Part shown: one piece after another, positions 18,048-25,485 of the stretch
How positions within the stretch are numbered: position 1 is the first letter of the stretch
Layout: every line of letters begins with the position of its first letter
From: Salinimicrobium soli
GTDB lineage: Bacteria > Bacteroidota > Bacteroidia > Flavobacteriales > Flavobacteriaceae
DNA: 64,000 nt
Direction of reading: 5' to 3'
Assembly: GCF_048323655.1 (NCBI RefSeq)
Contig: NZ_JBLUWW010000001.1
Coordinates: 930,001-994,000, forward strand
Made by a program: the position numbers and the translations under genes
The notes under the pieces: model-generated
What the model saw: only the letters and a program-made list of their open reading frames with translations
Databases searched by the model: none
What the model was told of the DNA's origin: nothing

Positions 18048-19163
18048 ATGAAAAGAGTTGTCACCATTTTAATTTTAGTCTTCATTGCCGTTGCTTTCGC
18101 AGGAGCTTTGTACTACTTGTATTCAAAGAATCAGGAGGACCCTATTGTTTACGAGACTGAACAGGCCTCTACCCAGGATATTGTAAAGAAAACAGTAGCT
18201 ACCGGCAACATAGTTCCAAAAGAGGAGGTTCTAATCAAGCCGAACATTTCGGGAATTATCGATGAGATCTATATAGAGGCCGGGGAGCGGGTAAAAGCAG
18301 GGGATCCTATTGCAAAGATAAGGGTGATCCCAAATGTATCTTCATTACAAAGTGCAAAGGATGCTGTTGCCACTGCTAAAATAAACCTCGATAATGAGAA
18401 GAAAAATTATGAGCGCCAAAAAGCCCTTTTTGAGAAGGGAGTTATTTCGGCCAATGAATTTCAGAATGCCGATGTAGCTTATAAACGTGCAGAGCAGAAT
18501 TACAAATCTGCGCAACAAAACTACGAGATCGTAAGAACCGGAACCACCAGTGGATTGGGAAGTGCAGCCAATACCCTTATTCGTTCTACGGTTGAAGGTA
18601 TGGTGCTTGATGTTCCCGTGAAGGTTGGGAACCAGGTGATCGAAAGTAACAACTTCAACGATGGTACCACTATCGCTGTTTTGGCAGATGTCAATGAAAT
18701 GATCTTCGAAGGAAAAGTGGATGAAAGTGAAGTTGGCAAGATCAGGGAAGACCTGCCGTTGGAAGTTACTGTTGGAGCGATCGAAAACAAGACTTTTGAT
18801 GCCGTGCTGGATTATATCGCTCCAAAAGGAGTAGAGGACAACGGGGCCATTCAGTTCAATATCAAGGGGACCCTTAACAAAGCAGATACTACCTTCATAA
18901 GAGCAGGATTAAGTGCAAACGCATCTATTATTCTGGCCCGTGCGGATGAAGTATTGGCCATCAAGGAAGCACTTGTGCAATTTGATCCAAAGACCCAGGA
19001 GCCGTATGTTGAAGTAGAAACAGGAGATCAGCAGTTTGAGCGCAGGAATATTGACTTGGGAGTTAGTGACGGGATATATGTAGAGGTGAAGAATGGTCTT
19101 TCTAAAGATGACAGGATCAAAGTGTGGAATCAGCTAAAACCTGCAGGATTTACTGCAAACTAG
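18048..19163 (+). CDS. Periplasmic adaptor (HlyD/MacA family) 1
   Basis: 371-residue membrane fusion protein. An N-terminal anchor (about 5-24) precedes the lipoyl half-motif VLIKPNISGIIDEIYIEAGERVKAGDP (about 61-87), a coiled-coil hairpin (about 98-165, with NYERQKALFEKGVISANEF), the second lipoyl half RSTVEGMVLDVPVKVGNQV and a beta-barrel region. It would link the ABC permeases to the TolC protein encoded next. It is one of two adaptors in the cluster. Confidence 0.9.
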   Translation: MKRVVTILILVFIAVAFAGALYYLYSKNQEDPIVYETEQASTQDIVKKTVATGNIVPKEEVLIKPNISGIIDEIYIEAGERVKAGDPIAKIRVIPNVSSLQSAKDAVATAKINLDNEKKNYERQKALFEKGVISANEFQNADVAYKRAEQNYKSAQQNYEIVRTGTTSGLGSAANTLIRSTVEGMVLDVPVKVGNQVIESNNFNDGTTIAVLADVNEMIFEGKVDESEVGKIREDLPLEVTVGAIENKTFDAVLDYIAPKGVEDNGAIQFNIKGTLNKADTTFIRAGLSANASIILARADEVLAIKEALVQFDPKTQEPYVEVETGDQQFERRNIDLGVSDGIYVEVKNGLSKDDRIKVWNQLKPAGFTAN

Positions 19164-19227
19164 ATTTCAGGGCTGGTCTTGTAACATCAGCCGTTTAAAT
19201 AAGACTTATCTATTACAACTACCAATT

Positions 19228-20664
19228 ATGAGAAAAATTTTATTGTCTGTATTTTTCCTTTCCTTCGGAATAATTACAAACGCCCAGAATGATAAATGGA
19301 CCCTTCAGGAGTGTATCGAGTATGCCCTGGAACAGAATATTTCGGTCCAACAATCGGCTTTGGATGTGGAACTTGCCGAGACGCAGATCTCAGACGCGAT
19401 CGGGAATTTTCTTCCTAATATAAATGCTTCCGCATCAAATTCCTGGAATACCGGTCTTACTCAGAATGTCACTACAGGGATCCTTCAAACCCAAACCACC
19501 CGTAACTTTTCCGCAGGGGTAACCGGAAGCCTCACTTTATTTGACGGTTTACGAAATTTTAAGCAGTTGCAACTTGCAAAAATGAACAGGCTGGCCAGTG
19601 AGTATTCTCTTGAACAAATGAAAGACGATATTTCGCTTTTTGTGGCGAATTCCTATTTACAGGTGCTTTTCAATAAAGAGAATTATAAAGTTATAGCTGC
19701 CCAGCACGAGATCACGCTTCAACAGCTGGAAAGAGTGCAGGAACTGGTCGATGCTGGTTCTGTACCTAAGGGAGACCTCCTGGAGATAAAAGCTACTGCG
19801 GCCAATGAGGAACAACGAATGATCGTGGCCGAAAACCAGATCAAGATCTCATTAGTGGCCCTTGCCCAGATCCTGCAGATAAAAGATTATGAGACCTTTG
19901 ATATTGTTGACAGGGATTATGATGTCTTTGGAAGTGAGATCATGGATATTCCTGTTTCTGAAGTTATCGATGCTGCCGAAGAAGAACGTTACGAGGTAAA
20001 GGTTGCTGAGATGAACGAGGAGATGGCCAAGAAACAGCAGGAGATCGCAAAAGGAGCCTATTATCCTACTTTAGGTGCTTTCATTAACTATAATACAAGG
20101 GAATCTGGCGCGGGAAGAATAGTCGCCGGTGGTCTTGATCCTGACGAGCCGTACAGGCAGATAGGTTTTGTAGAAGAAACACAGCAAGCAGTTGTTGCCC
20201 CTAATATGTCTACTGAAATTGGAAATCCGCTGCCATTTTTCGAACAGCTGGAACTCAATGACGGTATCTCGTACGGAGTGCAGTTGAATATTCCTATTTT
20301 AAATGGTTTTTCTACCCGCAATGCAGTAAAGAGAAGCGAAATAGATGTTCGCCGTTCTCAATATCAGCTGGAGCAGACAAAACTTGACCTGGAAGCGAAT
20401 GTTTACCAGGCCTATACAGATGCCAAAGGCGCACTTAAAGCCTATGAAGCTGCCTTACTTGCCCTGGAAGCTCAATTACTTGCCTACGATTATGCAACGG
20501 AACGATATGATGTGGGGATGACAAATGCCCTTGATTTTAGTCAGGCGAAATTTAATTTGGAGAACGCCCAAAGTGAAGTAGTGAGGACCAAATTTGATTA
20601 CATCTTTAAACTGAAGGTGCTGGAACTTTATTTTGGAGTGCCAATTACTGAACTAAAATTTTAA
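19228..20664 (+). CDS. TolC family outer-membrane efflux protein
   Basis: 478-residue TolC-like channel with a signal peptide (LSFGIITNAQ, cleavage near 19). Two repeats of the OEP family follow: WTLQECIEYALEQNISVQQSALDVELAETQISDA near the start and IDVRRSQYQLEQTKLDLEANVYQAYTDAKGAL in the second half, with long amphipathic helices and the conserved GLRNFKQLQLAKMN-like and NGFSTRNAVKR-like turns. It forms the outer-membrane and periplasmic tunnel of the exporter. It lies between the two adaptor genes: 64 nt after the first and 3 nt before the second. Confidence 0.92.
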   Translation: MRKILLSVFFLSFGIITNAQNDKWTLQECIEYALEQNISVQQSALDVELAETQISDAIGNFLPNINASASNSWNTGLTQNVTTGILQTQTTRNFSAGVTGSLTLFDGLRNFKQLQLAKMNRLASEYSLEQMKDDISLFVANSYLQVLFNKENYKVIAAQHEITLQQLERVQELVDAGSVPKGDLLEIKATAANEEQRMIVAENQIKISLVALAQILQIKDYETFDIVDRDYDVFGSEIMDIPVSEVIDAAEEERYEVKVAEMNEEMAKKQQEIAKGAYYPTLGAFINYNTRESGAGRIVAGGLDPDEPYRQIGFVEETQQAVVAPNMSTEIGNPLPFFEQLELNDGISYGVQLNIPILNGFSTRNAVKRSEIDVRRSQYQLEQTKLDLEANVYQAYTDAKGALKAYEAALLALEAQLLAYDYATERYDVGMTNALDFSQAKFNLENAQSEVVRTKFDYIFKLKVLELYFGVPITELKF

Positions 20665-20667
20665 AAA

Positions 20668-21951
20668 ATGAAGAAAAAAACGCTTTACATAGTAATTGCC
20701 GTTGTTGTAATATTGATTGTTGTCCTTATCATCGGGAAAAAAGCCGAATGGTTTGGGAAATCCGGTAACTTCAAGGAAGTTGAAATAACGCAGGTTGAAA
20801 AGATAGATATAGTAGAGACGGTTTCAGCTACCGGAAAGATACAACCCGAGGTAGAGGTGAAGCTCTCTTCGGAAGTTTCAGGAGAGATCATTGAATTGCC
20901 TATAGTGGAAGGCCAACAGGTAAAAAAAGGGGATCTTTTGGCGCGTGTGAATCCGGAGATCTACGTTTCCAGTTTGGAGCGTTCCCGCGCCGGACTGCAA
21001 AATATCCGTGCCGGTTTAGCTCAGTCTGAAGCCAGCCTTAAGGAAGCTGAACAAAATCACGAACGTAACAAAAGACTGTTCGAAAAAGGGATCATATCCA
21101 AAGCAGAATGGGACAGGATCGTTTCAGCTTATGAAGTGGCTAAAGCCGCCCGTCAATCAGCATTTTACAATGTAAAGAGTGCCGAGGCCAGTGTGAATGA
21201 GGCTATGGAGAACCTGGGAAGAACCAGGATCTATGCGCCAATGTCTGGTACCATCTCTTCGCTGGATGCAGAATTGGGAGAGAGAGTTGTGGGAACGCAG
21301 CAAATGGCCGGTACCGAGATCCTTAGAGTGGCAGATCTTCGCGATATGGAGGTTGTGGTCGATGTGAATGAAAATGACATTGTAAAGATATCTATTGGAG
21401 ATTCTACCATTGTTGAGGTTGATGCTTATTTGAAACAGGAATTCAAAGGGGTGGTTACTGAGATCTCTAACTCTGCAAACTCTGCACTAACAGCAGACCA
21501 GGTGACCAATTTCAAAGTAAAAGTGCGGATCCTTGAGGATTCCTATAAACACCTCCTTAAAGGGAAACCTGAGAATTATTCCCCTTTCCGCCCCGGAATG
21601 ACAGCCACGGTAGAGATCATTACCAACAGGAAAGATGATGTGATCGCGGTACCCATTAGTGCTATTGTAGTGAGAAGTGATACTACCAGTACCAAAGAAA
21701 TAAAGAAAGAAACAGTGACACCCGGAGATAAGAAGTTTGAGACCGTTTTTGTGAAAAAAGGGGAAGAAGCCAAACTTCGGGTTGTAAAGTCGGGAATACA
21801 GGATGATGCTAACATCGAGATCACCTCGGGACTCGAGGTAGGCGAAGAAGTGATCACCGGCCCGTACAATACCGTTACCAAATCTCTGAAACCGGGAGAT
21901 AAGGTAGAGGTGAAGAGCAAAGAAGAACTGGAAGCTAAAGAAGAGGAATAG
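20668..21951 (+). CDS. Periplasmic adaptor (HlyD/MacA/RND family) 2
   Basis: 427-residue membrane fusion protein with an N-terminal anchor (about 5-23), lipoyl half-motif VKLSSEVSGEIIELPIVEGQQVKKGDLLARV (about 64-94), a coiled-coil (about 100-175, with HERNKRLFEKGIISKAEWDR) and the second lipoyl half IYAPMSGTISSLDAELGERV. It is about 55 residues longer than adaptor 1 because of an extended C-terminal domain with a Lys/Glu-rich tail (VEVKSKEELEAKEEE). Two adaptors for one TolC and one ATPase may indicate a mixed hexamer or alternative pump partners. tsaB starts 2 nt downstream. Confidence 0.9.
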   Translation: MKKKTLYIVIAVVVILIVVLIIGKKAEWFGKSGNFKEVEITQVEKIDIVETVSATGKIQPEVEVKLSSEVSGEIIELPIVEGQQVKKGDLLARVNPEIYVSSLERSRAGLQNIRAGLAQSEASLKEAEQNHERNKRLFEKGIISKAEWDRIVSAYEVAKAARQSAFYNVKSAEASVNEAMENLGRTRIYAPMSGTISSLDAELGERVVGTQQMAGTEILRVADLRDMEVVVDVNENDIVKISIGDSTIVEVDAYLKQEFKGVVTEISNSANSALTADQVTNFKVKVRILEDSYKHLLKGKPENYSPFRPGMTATVEIITNRKDDVIAVPISAIVVRSDTTSTKEIKKETVTPGDKKFETVFVKKGEEAKLRVVKSGIQDDANIEITSGLEVGEEVITGPYNTVTKSLKPGDKVEVKSKEELEAKEEE

Positions 21952-21953
21952 AT

Positions 21954-22613
21954 TTGAGCTTGATATTGTGTATAGAGACGGCCACAACCAATTGTTCTGT
22001 GGCTTTGGGGAAGAATGGAGAGGTCCTGGCCTTAAAAGAGGATTACAGCAGTAATTATTCACATGCCGAGCGGTTGCATCTTTTTATTGAGGAGATCCTA
22101 AAGGAAAACGGGCTCACTCCAAAAGATCTTACGGCTGTGGCTGTAAGCAAAGGCCCCGGCTCTTATACGGGTCTTCGCATTGGGGTGTCAGCGGCCAAGG
22201 GATTGTGCTTTACTCTGGACCTTCCGCTTATTTCTGTACCCACGCTCTCTTCGCTTGCGAGACAGGTAGAAGATGAGAAGGCAGGTTATATTATCCCACT
22301 TTTGGATGCCAGGAGGATGGAAGTCTACACGGCAGGTTTTTCTGCCGAGAAGCAGATCTTTGATACCCGCGCTGAAATTCTCACAGCAGAATCATTTAAA
22401 GAGTACCTCGATAAAGGAAAAGTTTCCTTTATAGGAAACGGGGTTGAAAAGTTTAAGGCTGTCTGTGAGCATGAGAATGCAGTCTTTGTGGAAGGTAAAT
22501 TACCTTCAGCAGCTCAAATGGCTTCACTTGCTGAAGAGAAGTTCCAAAAGGGTCTTTTTGAGGATGTAGCTTATTTTGAGCCATACTACCTGAAGGACTT
22601 TCAGGCGGGATAA
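21954..22613 (+). CDS. tsaB: tRNA t6A biosynthesis protein TsaB
   Basis: 219-residue TsaB, the inactive-paralogue partner of TsaD in threonylcarbamoyladenosine (t6A37) formation on ANN-decoding tRNAs. Family marks are CIETATTNCSVALG at the N-terminus, YSSNYSHAERLHLFIEEIL and the strongly conserved GPGSYTGLRIGVSAAKGL (about 70-87). The start is TTG, 2 nt after the adaptor stop; TTG at 21960 is an alternative. It is the last gene before the AT-rich island and is closed by a strong terminator. Confidence 0.93.
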   Translation: MSLILCIETATTNCSVALGKNGEVLALKEDYSSNYSHAERLHLFIEEILKENGLTPKDLTAVAVSKGPGSYTGLRIGVSAAKGLCFTLDLPLISVPTLSSLARQVEDEKAGYIIPLLDARRMEVYTAGFSAEKQIFDTRAEILTAESFKEYLDKGKVSFIGNGVEKFKAVCEHENAVFVEGKLPSAAQMASLAEEKFQKGLFEDVAYFEPYYLKDFQAG

Positions 22614-22635
22614 ATAAGTAGAATATATTGAATTG

Positions 22636-22671
22636 AAAAGCTGAAGGTGTTTGCCTTCAGCTTTTTAATTT
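22636..22671 (+). terminator. Terminator of tsaB, left border of the DUF6090 island
   Basis: AAGCTGAAGG / CCTTCAGCTT stem with loop TGTTTG and a T-rich tail. The stem sequence is the same as in the terminator at 25423-25451 on the other side of the island. Confidence 0.9.
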
Positions 22672-22680
22672 TTATAGGTG

Positions 22681-22699
22681 TCAAAAATGGCATTTTTGA
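22681..22699. repeat. Short palindromic repeat, copy 1
   Basis: TCAAAAATGGCATTTTTGA, a perfect 9+1+9 palindrome, followed by CTACTTTTAAA. It belongs to a dispersed family whose other clear copies are at 23737, 24528, 25466 and 48202. It lies in the 263-base gap 22614-22876, which otherwise holds the tsaB terminator and the promoter of the next gene. Confidence 0.75.
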
Positions 22700-22824
22700 C
22701 TACTTTTAAATAGACAACTTAACCGACAAATAGTCGTTCCCCAAATCCGCCACTTGCGTTAACCGGGCACATTGTTCTTCATTATTTCAACAAGCGATAC
22801 TCTAATGAACATTAATCTTTCGGG

Positions 22825-22877
22825 TTAGCCTAATTGATTAATTATTATATATTTAGAGAAATCAACCAAGTCTCTAA
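22825..22877 (+). promoter_or_regulatory. Promoter and inverted repeat at the first DUF6090 start
   Basis: TTA at 22825-22827, 20 nt spacer, TATATTTA at 22848-22855 form a slightly off-consensus Bacteroidota promoter. Overlapping it is an inverted repeat TTAGAGA (22853-22859) / TCTCTAA (22871-22877), whose last A is the first base of the start codon. The same arrangement occurs at the second DUF6090 gene. It could be an operator, or a hairpin if transcription starts further upstream. Confidence 0.5.
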
Positions 22878-23659
22878 TGATAAATTTATTTAGAAAAATT
22901 AGACAAGAAAACCTGATTAAAAATAAATTCAGTAAGTATCTAATTTATGCTATTGGAGAAATAGTTCTTGTGGTTATCGGGATTCTTCTAGCCCTCCAAA
23001 TTAATAGTTGGAACCAACAGCGAGTTGAAGATGAAAAAGAAATTGCACTTCTTACATCCTTAAAAAGTGAATTCCAACATAACTTAAGCACTTTAAATGA
23101 ATCCATAGAGATTAATAGGAAAGTTACCGAATCATGCTTACAATTGACTCAACTCATAAGAGCAGATTCCATAACTAAAGTTCCCGATCTTGTCGACGAG
23201 TTATTGCTAAATATTGGTGGCATTAGTTCATTTGACGCAAGAACAGGAATTTCCAGCGAAATAGTTAATTCAGGAAAATTAAATATTCTTAAAAATAAAG
23301 ACCTACGTGAGCGTCTTGGTAATTGGTTGACTTTAATTGGAGATTCTCAAGAGGACCTACTTTTCCGTTCAGATAATTACACAATGAATTTGATGCCTTT
23401 CTTAATACAACGATTTCCTCTGGCAAATGGAGAGCTTACTAAAAAATTAGAGCATGATAAAAAAAACTATTTGGAAACATATAAAGTTAAGTCACCTTTT
23501 AAATCCAATTTATCCCAAAAAGATTTAATGGAATTTGAGAACCAAGTCTGGCATCATAAACACAATCACGATTATGTCGTTATTAACGAATTGAATATTC
23601 AAGACTTTATCTTATCAACTATTGAAATACTTGAAGAAGAATTAAGGGAAAAAGGATAA
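22877..23659 (+). CDS. DUF6090 family membrane protein 1
   Basis: 260-residue protein of the Bacteroidota family DUF6090, function unknown. The diagnostic N-terminus is visible: FRKIRQENLIKN...KYLIYAIGEIVLVVIGILLALQINSWNQQR, i.e. a basic amphipathic segment followed by one membrane helix (about 24-42) and the ALQINxWN motif. The rest is a predicted all-helical, charged domain that would lie in the periplasm or at the membrane surface. It shares the N-terminal 50 residues closely, and the remainder loosely, with the gene at 24690. It is AT-rich relative to the neighbours and stands inside an apparent accessory island. Confidence 0.75.
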   Translation: MINLFRKIRQENLIKNKFSKYLIYAIGEIVLVVIGILLALQINSWNQQRVEDEKEIALLTSLKSEFQHNLSTLNESIEINRKVTESCLQLTQLIRADSITKVPDLVDELLLNIGGISSFDARTGISSEIVNSGKLNILKNKDLRERLGNWLTLIGDSQEDLLFRSDNYTMNLMPFLIQRFPLANGELTKKLEHDKKNYLETYKVKSPFKSNLSQKDLMEFENQVWHHKHNHDYVVINELNIQDFILSTIEILEEELREKG

Positions 23660-23736
23660 AGTAAATAATATCCAAATAGTAAATAGAAATAACGAAAGCA
23701 AAAAAGTGCTAAACGAGCAAATTGCGGGAGACCTTC

Positions 23737-23753
23737 CAAAAATGGCATTTTTG
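23737..23753. repeat. Short palindromic repeat, copy 2
   Basis: CAAAAATGGCATTTTTG core, followed by ACTACCTTTAAA as in copy 1. It lies in the 159-base gap between the first DUF6090 gene and the unknown exported-protein gene. Confidence 0.7.
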
Positions 23754-23818
23754 ACTACCTTTAAAAACAACCGGGACCAACAATTCCGCTGGGAGCAATT
23801 TCCACAATGAAAGATTAG

Positions 23819-24481
23819 ATGACAAAATCAATTATACTGACCTTCGCCCTGTTTCTGAGTTTTAACCTGTGTAATGCTCAAAAGAATATACCAGCCGATC
23901 TTGTTCCAAAAGGGTATGTATTATTCAAGGAATATAGTGGCGACTTAAATAATGATAACAGAAAGGATTATGTATTAATAATTAAAAATACAAAGGAAGA
24001 GGAAATAGTTGAAAACAGGTTTGGAGATGTGGTTGATCGAAATAGAAGAGGAATTATAGTAATCCTCAACAGAGAAGGTGAATTTGAAAAAGTAGTTGAA
24101 AATAACGATTGCTTCTTATCAGAAAATGAAGATGGCGGGGTTTATATGCCACCGGAATTATGGATTAATATTGAGGATAATAAAATGAAAATTCATTACG
24201 GTCACGGCCGATATGGATATTGGGAATATATTTTTAAATACCTGGAATCCGACTTTAAACTAATTGGGTTTGAATCCAGTGAAAACCAGGGGCCAAAAGT
24301 ACTTTATCGGACAAGAATAGACTTCATAAAAAAAGAGAAAACGCTTTCTGAAAATATGACCAGAGATACCGAATCTGAAGAAGAAATATTTGAGGCAATA
24401 TCATATGACATACAAATAGACGATTTAATTAAATTATCTGAGATTAAAGATTTTCAAAATCTTGATATGTCAAAATACTAG
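23819..24481 (+). CDS. Unknown exported protein of the DUF6090 island
   Basis: 220-residue protein that I do not recognise as a characterised family. A signal peptide (IILTFALFLSFNLCNAQ, cleavage near residue 21) is followed by a small globular region. GDLNNDNRKDYVLIIKN (about 39-55) resembles the Asp/Asn-rich calcium-binding loop of FG-GAP/VCBS-type repeats. Then come EDGGVYMPPELWINIEDNKMKIHYGHGRYGYWEY, aromatic and strand-rich, and an acidic C-terminus. Similar proteins without assigned function exist in Bacteroidota. It sits between two DUF6090 genes and is AT-rich like them; a link in function is only suggested by position. Confidence 0.6.
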   Translation: MTKSIILTFALFLSFNLCNAQKNIPADLVPKGYVLFKEYSGDLNNDNRKDYVLIIKNTKEEEIVENRFGDVVDRNRRGIIVILNREGEFEKVVENNDCFLSENEDGGVYMPPELWINIEDNKMKIHYGHGRYGYWEYIFKYLESDFKLIGFESSENQGPKVLYRTRIDFIKKEKTLSENMTRDTESEEEIFEAISYDIQIDDLIKLSEIKDFQNLDMSKY

Positions 24482-24527
24482 ATTGCAAACAGGTCACAGC
24501 AGATCTTAACCCAAATTACCGATACCT

Positions 24528-24549
24528 TCAAAAAATGTCATTTTTGACT
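24528..24549. repeat. Short palindromic repeat, copy 3
   Basis: TCAAAAAATGTCATTTTTGA, a 1-nt length variant of the palindrome, followed by CTGCCATTAAA. It lies in the 208-base gap 24482-24689 before the second DUF6090 gene. The DNA downstream of it resembles that downstream of copy 1. Confidence 0.65.
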
Positions 24550-24643
24550 GCCATTAAATCCAACAAGTAAACGGGAAATCCGTCTTTCTGCCCCAGAAAT
24601 TCACTGGTTTTATTGCCGCAACCCCTTGTACTTCATTATTTTG

Positions 24644-24690
24644 TTGAAATAATTTCATAAAGCCATATCTTTAGAGAAACCCGGCTCTAA
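24644..24690 (+). promoter_or_regulatory. Promoter and inverted repeat at the second DUF6090 start
   Basis: TTG at 24644-24646, 19 nt spacer, TATCTTTA at 24666-24673. The inverted repeat TTAGAG (24671-24676) / CTCTAA (24685-24690) again ends on the A of the start codon; the loop is 8 nt here and 11 nt at the first paralogue. Confidence 0.55.
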
Positions 24691-25391
24691 TGATAACCTT
24701 CTTTAGAAGAATGAGACACAGTTTACTTTCAGAAGAAAAAACCATAAGGTATCTTAAATATGCTCTTGGAGAAATTGTGCTGGTGGTAATTGGAATTTTG
24801 ATTGCTCTTCAAATCAATAACTGGAACGAAAGAAGGATTCATTACGAAAAAGAAAAGGAATTTATTACCAGCGTAAAAAATGATCTAAAACAGGATCGGG
24901 CTTTTATTCATTCTACAATAGAAATAATAGAGCCCAAAATAGAGGCTTATAATACTTTGAACAAAGACCTGTTCGATCTTTACCGGAATGACAGAAGATC
25001 ATTAGATTCTATCTTTAAAATTTATTTCTCCACAAACAGAACATTTTATCCGATACTGGGCTCCTATCAGTCAGCTGTATCAGGTAATCAACTCACCAAT
25101 TTCCGAAATAAAGAGTTATCTCAACAATTGATCAAGTTATACAATTCCACGTATGACCGGTTAATAGATAACGGCCAAATTCTGGACGAAAGGTGGTCTT
25201 TTATAAGTAAAAAGTACAGTCACGAAAGAAGGACGGGGTCCTTTCGCGATATGGATCCAGCACAGCTATCTGAATTCCTTGATGACCTGTTTCATCATTA
25301 TGTTCAATTGGAGTGGTATACGACTCAATTAAAATTAGCCGCAGCCGAAATAGATAAGATAATTGCAGAAAATAAAGAGTCCGCACATTAA
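24690..25391 (+). CDS. DUF6090 family membrane protein 2
   Basis: 233-residue paralogue of the protein at 22877. The N-terminus reads FRRMRHSLLSEEKTIRYLKYALGEIVLVVIGILIALQINNWNERR, with the same GEIVLVVIGIL helix (about 27-45) and the ALQINNWN motif. The C-terminal two thirds are helical and charged and have diverged from the first copy. The upstream 160-190 nt are also partly alike in the two genes, so a duplication that included the regulatory region is likely. Function unknown. Confidence 0.75.
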   Translation: MITFFRRMRHSLLSEEKTIRYLKYALGEIVLVVIGILIALQINNWNERRIHYEKEKEFITSVKNDLKQDRAFIHSTIEIIEPKIEAYNTLNKDLFDLYRNDRRSLDSIFKIYFSTNRTFYPILGSYQSAVSGNQLTNFRNKELSQQLIKLYNSTYDRLIDNGQILDERWSFISKKYSHERRTGSFRDMDPAQLSEFLDDLFHHYVQLEWYTTQLKLAAAEIDKIIAENKESAH

Positions 25392-25422
25392 AGCAAGCAC
25401 AACATCTGATAACTGATCAAAA

Positions 25423-25451
25423 AAAAGCTGAAGGGAACTCCTTCAGCTTTT
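25423..25451. terminator. Bidirectional terminator, right border of the DUF6090 island
   Basis: AAAAGCTGAAGG / CCTTCAGCTTTT stem with loop GAACT, with A-run before and T-run after, placed between the convergent DUF6090 and mscS genes so it can serve both strands. The stem matches that of the tsaB terminator. Confidence 0.85.
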
Positions 25452-25465
25452 GATTCATATGGGTT

Positions 25466-25485
25466 TCAAAAATGCTATTTTTCGA
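25466..25485. repeat. Short palindromic repeat, copy 4 (overlaps the mscS stop)
   Basis: TCAAAAATGCTATTTTTCGA, an imperfect copy. The stop codon of the minus-strand mscS gene lies inside it, so the element forms the end of that reading frame. Confidence 0.55.
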
